Shown here: one piece after another, positions 48,322-60,428 of the stretch | Layout: each line of letters opens with the position of its first letter | How positions within the stretch are numbered: the first letter of the stretch is position 1 | NCBI GenBank assembly: GCA_027579435.1 | Contig: JANBPK010000733.1 | Location: 1-64,000, forward strand | Origin: Candolleomyces eurysporus | Lineage: Eukaryota > Basidiomycota > Agaricomycetes > Agaricales > Psathyrellaceae | Reading direction: 5' to 3' | Length of the DNA stretch: 64,000 bases | Position numbers and translations under genes: made by a program | The notes under the pieces: model-generated | The model's database searches: none | The model's input: the letters and a program-made list of their open reading frames with translations, nothing else | Told to the model about the DNA's origin: nothing

Positions 48322-51300
48322 TCACAGCCTGTACCTACTCGTAATCAACTTCACTCTCTTCGTATCCCGTGGCATAAATTTATCGTAAATCTTATCCATC
48401 ACCGTCGGCTGTTGCGGCGCCCCCTGCTTCTGCCAGAACTTCCCAATCGCACGCCTCCATCTTCGACAAACAGGCGTGCAACTCGACCACGAGCACTCGA
48501 CATGCACCCACCGATACATAGCATCGATATCGCTCTCAGGGCCTGCACTGAGAGAACTCGCATGCGGCGTACCATGCAGCTTCATGAGCGCCTCGGTCCT
48601 CTTCTTCTCCCGTTCCCTCTCTTTCTCCTTCTCGTTTTCCCCGCCTTCGAACATGCTGCTCCTCTTTTTCGTTATGGCTTCGCTCACAGTCCTGCGGTGT
48701 TCATGAGGACTTGGCCTGGCTGTCATCATGCCCCCTGCAACAGGCAGAGCATGAGAGGCAGCAGCTGGTGCCGGATTGCTGGATTCAAGGTCGCAGGATG
48801 CCGCGATACCGAATAACCACAGCTCCACATCGAATTGCATGAGTTCCTTCTCCAATTCAGGGTCGTTCGACACGGAAAACGAGCAAAACTTCCCCAAGTG
48901 CATTTGGGATAAGAAAAGCGACGCATCGTCCGCATCGATGGCATATGGTGAGACGGGCGCAGAAGCATGACGCCGATGATGTTGGGAACGCCTTTGGAGG
49001 GAGGGATATGTACTACCGCGCTGGAACGATGTAGTGGCCGCTGGGGCGGAGAAGGGCATCTCAGGCAGGTCCATTTCTTCCTCGTTGTAAGTTGCAGAGA
49101 AGGACGAAGTGCTGGACCCTGGTGAGAGGACGACTTTGCCCGACCTGGTGGTGGACGAGCTTGCCCTGCCTTCGACTGGTTTGAATTGGTGCTAGATCGC
49201 GTTCATTATCAGCAAATAGAAAGGGTTAAAATATCAAGTAAGCATACCTGCGCACTGGCACTTCTCAGATACCGGACCGCCAGGTCTGTGTACAGCTGGG
49301 ACCGGGATACAAAGAGGTTCTTCGATCGGGATGGATCCCTGATGAAATCCGTGAACGACTTGTCATGGAAGGTGACCACACGCCGTAAACTCGGACCACC
49401 TCTGAAGTGGGCGTGGGGGACGGTGGGAATATCAGGAGCAGGAACGTCCAAAATCGAGCTGAGCCATCCTCCGGTGAACGCTGTCTCCAAACATCGAGAA
49501 TCCGATTCTTCCTCGCCGCTCGTACTCGTATCGAAGCCAAAGAACAGGGCGAGTCGGGGTAACGTCAACTCAATTCCTGTGCCAACGCCCAGGAGCTCGT
49601 CAACCTCTCGAATGGCCCTTGCCAACTGTGACGCCTCTTTGAAACCACTCTTCTCAGCGGCTTCCTGAATAATTGTTGCATAAAGAGCGTCGAGTGCGGC
49701 AAATGGATTCTGGTAGCTTTTCGTGAACTTCGCCTGCAGGACCAAATCAAGGAGCCGTTTAGGATCCCAGTATCTGGAAGACAGGGAATCGTCGTTGCCT
49801 CCCATGATGAATCGGATGACGGCCAAAGCGTAGGAAAATTTGCCAGACGCATTGTACACCAATCGATTGATCACGCCCTCCCTCGAGCTCGTATCGTTCC
49901 CTGCATCTGGCCACTCCACGTCCTTCGGCAAACCATACCACTTGCGACAGATCTCGTTGAATTTGCACTGCAAGTAGAGTCGAATCTCGATTTCCAAGTC
50001 GTCGTCCTTGGCGGTATCATTGTTGCCCAAAGCTCCCCTCCCCCTTCCCCTCCTGCTGCCTCTCGCCTTTTCACTACTATTAGCAGCGAAAGGCAACGTC
50101 AACCGATAGGTGGTCAGATCAAGATCGGGGTGGAGCTTGAATTGCCTCTCGATCGTTCGATGAGGCTTGCTCGACACTACCAGGCGGAAGAATGAAGTGA
50201 ACCTCTTGTCCTGGGATAACTTGCGCAGGAGATTAAGGATCTCGATCTGATCTTCATCGTTGATACATTCATCGACAGCGTCGACTAAGACGACCCTGGG
50301 CGTCAGCGCCGGATAACGTTGATAAACGGTAGCTGCAGTCGCATGGTGTTCTTGGTGCCGCTCTTTCAAAAGGTGGGATAGAGGTTCCAAAACCAATTTC
50401 TCCATCTGAAACGCTATCCCACTGCTCCTGGCACTGCCGCTAGCTGCCGCACGATCTTCGTCCTCAGCCAACAGCAAGACGCCGACATCTTTCTCGATGG
50501 CGTTCCCGACGAGCTCTCCGAGGCCTGGCACACTTCGAGCAAGTTGGTAGGCGATGGTGGTCACGAATTTGGATTTGTTGTTTCTTGGGGCTCGATTGTG
50601 TCGAAAGAAAAAGGTGCCAGCTAATAATGGTTGCGGCTCGCTACTCTGCGAAGGGATGATCGTGTTTGAACAGCGTTCAGCAATCGTCTGCATCAGGGAG
50701 GACTTCCCAGTGCTCGTGGGCCCCGTGAGCCATAAGATGTGTTCTGGTTGCACAACGGTTGTGGAAGGCAAGGAGCGATTTCGGTTGTTGTTACGCGCGT
50801 GAGGACCATAAAATGCAAGGGTTGCGGAGGTAGGCACTGGTATTGGTGTGCTTGGCGATGATGGCTCTTCCGGATACGAGGGAGAATTAAGCGGTGGGGT
50901 ATATTGAATCCAGCTCATGACGTCGTCGACAATGGCCATGTGTGTTTCCGGCTGACAGGCTGGTGGGCTAAATCGTTCGACGACGGCGTCATAAACGGCA
51001 CCATGGGCGATGTGAGTGTAGAGCAATTGAAGGCCTAATGATACTCAGAAGTGCTATATACATGAAAATTTACGATGACTTACCTGCCGGAGGCCTCTGC
51101 TGGACAGGGGAGGAGAGCCGTATCCGCATACTCCCGTCGACGGTTGACTGCGGCCGGGGTGTTAACAGAGGGTCGTTTGAAGCGTCCGAAAAAGCTCTGG
51201 ACCGGAATCTTGCCGAGAAACGGGAATCTTCGTCTTCGTCAGAGAACAGTTCGTGGTCAGAGTATGACGGAGGACGCGGATTGGTGAAATCAATGGGGGG

Positions 51301-51514
51301 GAACGTTATCGAACAGACGGAACTGCCTATGGTTCGTGCTAAAATCATGATCGAAAGAGTGGGGGCTGTCGATGAGGGTAGGACTCGATGCAACCGAGGC
51401 AGACATGCTGACGGGGCCTGGTTCAGGATGCAACGAAGATGACGGTTGGTTGCAGGATGGTGACTGCACCTGCGGCAATGTGGTGGGGGTGAGGAGAGAA
51501 GGCGACGCTTGCAA
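48322..51514 (-). CDS. NACHT/STAND-type NTPase
   Basis: Three main exons. Exon 1 (51514-51084) encodes a Ser/Pro-rich disordered leader. Exon 2 carries the NTPase: P-loop LWLTGPTSTGKSSLMQTI, then FFFRHNRAPRNNKSKFVTTI, Walker B VVLVDAVDECINDE, sensor-like FRLVVSSKPHRTIE, and the trailing VTFHDKSFTDFIRDPSRS typical of Agaricomycete NACHT proteins. Exon 3 (about 49193-48322) adds a basic, low-complexity tail without WD40, ankyrin or TPR repeats. Such proteins are NLR-like signal NTPases, often tied to non-self recognition; the role here is inferred. A C7 run at 51295-51301 breaks the frame between the leader halves and is likely one base too long. Confidence 0.8.
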
Positions 51515-52142
51515 GTGGCCGAGGAAGGTCTATGGATGGATCCGTAGATAAGGTACCAGGGTTGGAGAGAGGTGGGTTTCCGCTACGCTCGGCGGCTCAG
51601 GGCAACTAGGCAAGGATCTAGAAAAGAACAAGAGTCAGTCGGGCTTTGGATGTCGGAAAGCCCTAACACGCCCATACCTGGCCCCATGGAACCTAAACAC
51701 GTTTTGGACATTTTGACCCGGTGAGAAACCGACATTTCAATGGAGCTTGTGCATGTGCTTGGCCCAGAAACCAGGATCCAGAGACCGCTGGATTGGGTCA
51801 CCACGAGGCGATGCTGTGATTCATCCTGTCACCTCGGATTCGCCTCGAGTTACAAAATGCTGTTGACGGCGCTATGATTAGACCGTGAAAAAGGAATCAT
51901 CTAGAGGAAGCTATTCAACTCTGGCCCCAAGGGAAAGAACTTAGCGACGGCAGAGGGAGGGAAGAGACGTGGGAATTGTATTCAGCTATGTTCACATTTC
52001 ATGGATACAATTTAGCACATCGTGTCGAACGCAATGTTCGCCTCAAGGCAAGATGAGATGTCGATGGCAACAACTTCTTCGATACGGCCAGAGTCAGCTC
52101 TCGAGGCCGCAGCCCTATTAGTCCATCATCATGGCCACTTGA
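51515..52142. other. 628 bp intergenic region
   Basis: Between the 5' end of the NACHT gene and the 3' end of NAS2, both on the minus strand. It probably contains the NACHT promoter. The minus frame at 51583-51804 is short and not family-like. No gene recognised. Confidence 0.45.
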
Positions 52143-52941
52143 CTATGAATTGGGCGTGTGCGGAATGATATGACACCTAAGCCAAGTCAAAGTGTGAGTC
52201 GCAAGTTGGAACAGGTTCCCCGAGCCATCGAACAACGCTCACCCTAGTAACCCTCTTCCGCCCCAACCTTTTCGGGGCGTTAGAGACAAGGTTATTGTCT
52301 CTTCTCCGCGCAGCACTTCGATTGCAATGGGTTTCTGAATGAATGGCAGGTCAGGTGGAGCCCTTCATTTCAGAATGCATTCTATACTTACATTCTCATT
52401 TGCAGACACCAGATTGACCAAAGGTTGCAGAGACCCAGACGAGAAAGATCGTTGAGTAAGACTGCCAAACTTGACAACAAGGTCTTCCCGTTGCAGACCC
52501 TGGCAAAATCTGCTTGAGCACTCGAAACCTTCCGTCGAAAGTACTACGTACCGCTTCACTGGAAGGACTATTCGGGGCGACACCATCTACCTTGGCAAAA
52601 GGTTTCAATTGCCCTTCACTGGAATCATCTCCTTCTGTACTACTGGGGCCTGACTCTGGCACAGCATAGATTTCCTGAAGTATCTTCGCCATCTCCTCCA
52701 TGTTGTCCTTCAAATCGTTCCTTAGTTCGATTATCCTCCTGCGTGCTCCTCTCACAGCGTATATGTCGACGTCTGCGCGTGGAAAGCCTTCGCGATCTAC
52801 CAAGGGTGTTTCCATTGTCACATTGTTGGCATTGAGGATACCAATGTGTGCCTCGATTTCCGCTTCAATGGAAGCCTTCTTGTCCATTAATTTCCGGGCG
52901 TTTTCACGGGGACTTGTTGGGGACGGCAGCTCGAGACCCAT
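52143..52941 (-). CDS. NAS2: 26S proteasome assembly chaperone Nas2/PSMD9
   Basis: A chaperone that binds the ATPase subunit Rpt5 during base assembly of the 26S proteasome. Start 52941 (MGLELPSPTSPRENARKLMD). The N-terminal helical part reads IGILNANNVTMETPLVDREG, then FPRADVDIYAVRGARRRIIE, a family hallmark. A PDZ domain begins PFAKVDGVAPNSPSSEA, splices to GLQREDLVVKFGSL and then to the last exons, which end GWGGRGLLGCHIIPHTPNS at stop 52143-52145. Four exons, all phases consistent. Confidence 0.92.
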
Positions 52942-53187
52942 CTCTGTAGACGCGTGTTTCCTGGAGTTTGTAATGTATCTTGAGATAGAGATTCAGAGGT
53001 ATTGGTTGTGCAAGCATTGACGACGTAATCGCTTGCCTTCTTGGGATCGAAGGAAGGTCAAAACAGGGGCCGATTTGCCTAATGCGGACCGCAAGATGGA
53101 AAACACCTGGAAGCGCGTGTATTTCGACTTGCTTTTTGACAATCATACTCATACTCGTACATCAATTTATGCTAGTGTCCTATATGC

Positions 53188-54378
<1,191 letters not shown>

Positions 54379-55573
54379 GATTGGTTATTCAATCGTCTGT
54401 GAGACCGTTCACGACCTGATATATTCCATCCTTTTATACCTTTCTCTTATCATAGGATCAGCCAGGGAATCAGAAAGAATTCAATCGATCTGTGCGCCCA
54501 ACAAACTGTGAATGACGCGGTGCTTCTGCAGGCACCACCAATCATCACCAAGATAGAATCGTCCGTCGGCGTTTCTGCCAGTGGTTTCGCACAATCAATG
54601 GGAACCGAGTGTTCTATACATACCTTTTTAGGACCGGAAGGAGCTTCGTGGTCTCGATAGGTCGAAATTTTAGGGACCAATCCCTGCGCTTTATTTTGGG
54701 GGAAGAAGGTACCAGTCAGAGTCTCTGCTGACTTGACCAATTTTCGCCCCTTGAAATTTCTTGTCTCCACCCGCAGTCAGGGCCCCAGAAGTATTTCCTC
54801 GAGGACAACTCCACATCGAAGCCTGCTTTGGAGTAGGGCTACACTCATACGAAGGAGACCAGTTAATTTTGAGGGTGAATTCCATTTGATAGGCTGTTCG
54901 TCTTCGACTTGGAAGTGTTTAAAACGCCCGAATCACGCTGGTTTCTGATGATAAGATAAATTCTAGTTCTAGTGAGCTGATAGAAGGTCCACCCCACTGT
55001 TTAAGCTCAAACTTTGAAGGAGAATTGGACGAGAAAAAGTTGCTTCCGCACGCTTTCCGAGCCGCCGGAGGATCTCCATCAGATGCGACCCTGGTGGTGG
55101 TGTTTGATTTGCGCTCAGATTCGAGAGCATGGCCATGAATTAAGACCTACGTATTACTATTAAGAATTATATTGCGTCAGTTTCGGTGTCTGTAGCTTGT
55201 TTTCATCGGCGTTGTCGGACGTGAGGGCAAGGGTCAATGACTCTGTCTCTTTAGACTATAGTCGCTCCGTACAAAATGCGAAGCGAGAGGCACGGAGAGC
55301 AAGAGAGAGAATTCCCAGACTACGGTGTGATCGAAAACAAACAAATCAGTGGTTCAGAAAAGGCGTAGGACGATTGCAAATTGCGTTCATCACAAGTTCA
55401 CCTCTTTCACCGACCACCGTCAACATACTTTTCAGTCATCACCCTCGTTCACTGCCGTAACCATTACCGGGTCACAGCCAAAGCCTGTCGCCCACCCCAG
55501 GGCAGCTGTCAAGGAAGCTTTCGTATACCACAATCCTTTCCAGTACCTTCCACAGGCCCGACCGAGTTCGACG
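54379..55573. promoter_or_regulatory. divergent intergenic region, THI4 and chorismate mutase
   Basis: A 1.2 kb spacer between start codons of opposite strands. The THI4 side carries a TATA box. The right side (55350-55573) is probably the 5' untranslated region of the chorismate mutase gene: pyrimidine-rich, with open frames that are not family-like. No gene was recognised. Confidence 0.5.
54430..54438 (-). promoter_or_regulatory. TATA box of THI4
   Basis: TATAAAAGG on the minus strand, 52-60 bp before the THI4 start codon. This is a good position for a short-leader, strongly regulated gene. Confidence 0.55.
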
Positions 55574-56811
55574 ATGATTTCCCTCAACTTTATGACAGGG
55601 GAAGACCCTCTGTCTCTCGATCGAATACGTGCTGTCTTGACTCGTTTAGAAGATACCATCATTTTCGGGCTTATCGAGCGAGCTCAGTTCGCCCACAACC
55701 CTCGCATCTACCAGAAAGGGGCCTTCAAGGAGCTGTCCGACTTGGGCTTCTCAGGGAGCTGGCTGGAGTGGTTCTTGAAGGAAACAGAGACATTCCATGG
55801 TACGTACAAGTTATGGCCCTTCTGTGAGGTTTGATCTAATCTCTATTACAGCAAAGGCAAGGAGGTATACGAGGCAAGTCGGTCCATGTGCTGCGATCCC
55901 ACAATTGGTATCCTGACTTTTAAACAGTCCAGACGAGCTGCCCTTCACTACTGGGCTTCCAGAGCCTGTTCTTCCTCCCCTGTCTTTCCCGAAAATCCTC
56001 TTCCCGAACAATATCAATGCCAACCCCTCGATTCTGTCCTTCTACACTCGTGCCATCGTCCCTCGCATCACCCACCGAGCCACTATTGCTCTCGCAGCGC
56101 AAAAGAGGGCCAAGGGCATCGTTGGAGACGCTGAGTTCGAGGACGACGGAAACTACGGCAGCTCTGCTACCCTCGATATTGAGGTACTCCAGTCCATCAG
56201 CAAACGTGTGCATTACGGTGGGTCCCTCAAACTCTCCCCAATGCCTAATCTCGAGCTGAACCAACAATACTTCCTATCTATTTATTCAACTACCTTCAGG
56301 CAAATTCGTCTCTGAATCGAAATTCATGAGTGACCCAGCTGCATTCATTCCGCACATCATCAAGCCCAACCGTGAGGCCCTCGAGAAACTCATCACCAAA
56401 CCCGAGGTGGAGCGCAAGCTCTTGCTGCGGCTGCAGAAGAAGGCAGCGACGTATGCCCAAGACGTCCAAGTGAACCAAGACGCCGATCTGACCGCTACAA
56501 GTGCAAATGGGAACGGGAATGTTCCAAATGGCGTGGTGAACGGAGGCGGCAAGCCATCGAGTGCTTCGGCAAAGATAGACGTTGACGGCGTCGTCGACTT
56601 GTACGAGAGCTACATCATTCCTTTGACAAAGGAGGTAGAGGTGAGTGGGGGCATCAAGTTTCTGCCTATCAAAAGAGTACATTGACCCATGATGATCTTT
56701 TGTTAGGTTGAATACCTCCTTCATAGATTGGACGGACTGAGCCAGGAAGAGATCGATATTCTCATGGCCATCTCCAAGCGCAAGGCGGAGACTGAGGCAC
56801 AGTCATCGTAG
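55574..56811 (+). CDS. ARO7: chorismate mutase (AroQ type)
   Basis: Converts chorismate to prephenate, the branch point to Phe and Tyr. Five exons (55574-55799, 55852-55873, 55928-56217, 56300-56640, 56707-56811) sum to 984 bases, 327 residues. Signatures are [20 protein letters not shown] (with the catalytic-type Arg), [56 protein letters not shown] and [20 protein letters not shown] at the C-terminus. A Gly/Asn/Ser-rich insertion of some 35 residues precedes the last helix. The intron after exon 2 seems to use a GC donor. Confidence 0.93.
55874..55927 (+). other. GC-AG intron in the chorismate mutase gene
   Basis: The donor reads GAG|GCAAGT and the acceptor TTTAAACAG|T. It is the only donor I found that keeps phase and gives the expected KARRYTSPDELPF join. 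Nearby GT dinucleotides give the wrong phase. The donor otherwise matches the consensus for the rare GC-AG class. Confidence 0.7.
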
Positions 56812-57531
56812 ATCCGCATTTTTCTAACATGTTGGTGGAAGGACTCGAACAATGGAAAAAAGACAAAATGGACTTGTACCAAGTATGCACTCACCAATGT
56901 ACTTACTAACTTACTGGAGTAGATAGGTTCGTGCCACCCCCGGACCGAAGCAGGGGACGTGCTCCGAATCTACGGAGATGATACCTCGATGGACATCTGT
57001 CATGAACGCCTACTAAACGTTAAATACGCGTGTTATCACGGCAACGGCAACAGCACAGATAAGTTGAATTGGATTGCGTTGACAAACGACCAGTAAGTAA
57101 AGAACATAAGACACGTATAAGTGCCAAACGAGAGTGGGGCTACAATTTTGGAGATTGGCAAATATAGAGATAAAAGAATGAGGATAACCGGCGTCCATGA
57201 GGGGGGTTTGATGAGGTATAGGTATCACAAAAAAGGGGCAAAGTGAAAAACTCGGGGGGATAAAGATAGATCAGAAATAGGCATAAATAGATAGAAGAGC
57301 GAAGGACGGTGAGCAAACGTATCATTGATACAGTGAAGCATAATCAGGGGAACGACGCAGCGAAACAAAGATGGCCAGAGGTATCCAACACAACAAAAGC
57401 GCGTCCGGCATGTATACAAGTGGGCTAGAGGGGAATCAGATGCAAAAAGATAAAACGAGGCGGGTATTGAAAGATCAAAGACCGAGATCTAGGTAGCATT
57501 TGAGTCGATACCCCGAAGCAGTCCAGGGAGA
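56812..57531. other. convergent 3' region
   Basis: This 720 bp spacer between the stop codons of chorismate mutase and the first septin-like gene is AT- and purine-rich on the + strand and holds no recognisable gene. It presumably contains both transcript ends. Confidence 0.5.
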
Positions 57532-59712
57532 TCACCACAAACCTTCAAGCAAGCGCTGGCGCTGCTCCTCCGAAATTTGCGCAGTGGCGCGACGAGCTAG
57601 AAGCTTCTCAGTACGGTATTTCTCGTACAAGACTTCCTTCGTTCGGATCTTGAGAAGCTGTACGAGGAAAGCATGTCAATCCTCCGTTGAAAGTTGAGAT
57701 AGATAAGGAGCAAACAAACCTTGAGATGTGTCGACATAATGGCTGTTCTCATAGCGGCAAAATCGCAATGTTTAGGATCCAAAACGTCAATCGTCCCCCA
57801 TCGATACTTGCGAATGAACACGCCCTTCAAATCTTCCGGGGGTCCACTGAGGAATGGCACGTTCTTCAAGCTCTTCACAGAAGCAGGCGTCTGCGGAACA
57901 GTCTCACCGCCTTCACTCTCGGACTGCGACGGATTCGGGGTGGGTGCCCTTTCGCTGGCCGGAGAGGACACCAGCTTTAGGCGTCGCCGTCCAGGCTCCG
58001 GTGCAATGAGTGCAAACGGCAAGAGGGACCCCACGTCCATTTTAGAGACAATGTGGGCAGAGAAGCGCACGGTGGCGACACTGTCAAGATCACCAAAATC
58101 GGGCGATACAGGACGACGGTCGTCTTCTGCCACCTGCGACAGTTCCCTCCTGCGGGATCTTGAACGAGACGCAGGTCGACCGTGACGGCTTCCGCGAAGC
58201 TTCACAACTGGCCTCGAAACCCGCTCTTCAGCCGATTCTTCGCCTTCGGCCTTGGTATCTGGACTGTTAGATGTGGCGTTCCCATTAGAGGCGTGCCCGT
58301 TTTCGGGTTGAGCGGCAGCTTCACCGTTGGCGTCGTCGTCGTCGGATTCTTTTGGCTTGGGAGCAGCAAACTTGGTCTTGCGCTTCGGCGTGCTCTCAGG
58401 ATCGGGAGTAGCGCTCTCAGGGGGAGCGAAAACGCCAAGATCGACACCAGCCTGTGCCAATCCCGTGAGGACGGCCTTCTTCACAGCTTGGAGCTTCTCG
58501 TCCGTCAATGAATCCGTGTGTGCGATAACAGGGAGAATGTTTGCGCGAGCAGATATGCGGCGAATGACACGAATCTCTGCTGGAGACAACGTCAACGTCT
58601 CCTGGTCTTCTTCCTCTTCTTCCTGCTCTGAATCATCGTCCGAAGACGTGTCCGAAACGAGGTCGGGCACTGCCGATTGAGAAACCGTCGTCTCCGAACG
58701 CGTTTTCGTAGGCAAGCCAGTCTGGGTTTGTCGTTCCCCAGCCGTCGTCACAGAAGCGGGGTCGATCATGTAGATACAGCTGTATAAAAGCATAAGTTTG
58801 AGTGAATTTGGAAAGGGATCTGAGAGGGCATACATGTGAACGTGCTGGTCTCCTTTGCTCTGTCGGACAACTTTGGACTCCTATTTCAACGCAGAGTTAG
58901 CACCCCCAACGCGCTGCACGCAGACACTCGAAACTTGCCTCGCTCATAGTATCGGCATACTGGGCATCCAGGTACTTGATGATCGAGCTAACTTGACGGT
59001 CGAGCTTCAACTCCCTGCCTTCTTGGAAATCAAGACCGGGGGTATCGATGACGGAAAACAAGATTCGGTCAAAACGGGACTCGGAAATCTCCACGCACGC
59101 CGTCTGGATAGCCTGAGTAGGTTTGGTCGTCCCCTTCAAAAAGCTCTCCAGCGCCGCCTTCTGGTCCACAGTCGCCGCTGGGGATATATCCGCCGTTTCC
59201 AGCAGCAAACGAAGTAGTGACGTTTTGCCCGTTCCTTTCCCCCCNTGCAACCTGTTGAACGCGTTATATCTCCAACACGCGATGCCACAGCGGGTAGACT
59301 CGCTTACCATGAGATTGAATGTCGGTGGGACGCGGGCTCGCCTCTGACTGTACCTGCCAGCCAGAGAAGCGGTTGTCGAAGACCTCTTGGGTTCGAAAGT
59401 CGGCGGTCCACCAGCCGTCATATACAATGCGGAAATCGAGCCGGTGCCACTTTCTGAAGGGCGTCCACTGCTTTCCGAGGGTCGAAAGGGTTTGTGAAAG
59501 GGTATCGGAGTGCGGTCGGCCTGGAGGGAGACTTTGGCGCCACCATGGTGTTTTTCCTCCTCAGCTTCAGGAGCGACCTCTCTTATTGCCGTGATGTCGA
59601 CGAGATCTTCAGGCCACGGGATACCTTGGCTGTTGAGCGTCGGAAGCGAGGGCGAGGTCCGTATAGCTGGCTCAGAAGCGGCCTTCTTTGACTTGCGGCG
59701 AAACGAAAACAT
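57532..59712 (-). CDS. divergent septin-like GTPase with large insertions (paralogue 1)
   Basis: Start 59712 (MFSFRRKSKKAASEPAI) with a basic, Ser-rich leader. The P-loop reads VAGGKGTGKTSLLRLLLETA once the spurious N at 59245 is removed. G3 is FSVIDTPGLDF, followed by HMCIYMIDPASV. G4 is ANILPVIAHTDSLT, where septins usually have AKAD. A septin-like end reads YRWGTIDVLDPKHCDF, then LYEKYRTEKLLARRA. Two acidic/Ser-rich insertions (one with DSEQEEEEEDQE) interrupt the fold. It ends at 57532-57534 after LLEGLW. GTP binding is plausible, but base specificity and filament formation are uncertain. It is a tandem paralogue of 60429-63478. Confidence 0.78.
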
Positions 59713-60428
59713 GACGCGACAACTTGCAGGCTAGCCCGGGAAGCAAAAACGAAAGCGAAATGAAAGCGAAAAAGCGGGAGAATAACGAAAAGAGAGAAAA
59801 GCCAGGTGCACTCTGACGGCCGTTAAGCGCACAGAGTCGTCGATGCTGCCAATTGCCTGCCACCGAGTCTGGCAAATGCACAAAAGAAACCAACCAATGA
59901 ATTTCATCGGTCCATTTGGGACGCCCACCAAAGCCACCGAGCCACATCAAAACAAAAATACACAGGCTCCCCGGATTCTCATACCAACAAATTCAGTTTC
60001 ATTTGATCAAGGTTACACGAGGTTGCAGTATCTTCTACCGCTATATGCAAAAAATAATAGCTAGCTATTCGAAAAAGCCCAAAACCCGCATGAATGACAA
60101 AACATGGAGACTAGAAAAAAGGAGAAAAGCAAAGAGGGTAACACTGGGCCATCGAGGCTCCGGCCGGGAGCAAGCAATAGAGGTAGACAGAACATTCTTC
60201 AAGGACAGCATGAGTTTGGACAGATAGGGAGACCGAATAATGTGAGCACGGCAAATGAATGAGCGTGAATGATGACAGAAAGAAAGAAAGGAGATAAAGG
60301 ATCAGGGAACGTAATTCTACAATGGTGGACGGAGACAAATGGCACAGATGAGAGAGGACGTGAAGGGAAAACAATGGGTGATAACATGAGGACAAGGTAT
60401 GAATTCGAAAAATGTTGGGTATACCTAT
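59713..60428. other. 716 bp between the two septin-like genes
   Basis: The left part (59713-59950) is probably the promoter and 5' leader of paralogue 1, purine-rich on the + strand. The right part is the 3' region of the downstream gene. Short frames only; no gene recognised. Confidence 0.5.

Noticed and set aside
54379..54700. TPP riboswitch upstream of THI4
   Set aside because: No recognisable thiamin-box core was seen by eye; this needs a covariance-model search rather than a call.
56835..56855. A sequence resembling a tRNA T-arm (GTTCGAGTCC on the minus strand)
   Set aside because: No matching T-stem, acceptor stem or A box could be drawn around it.
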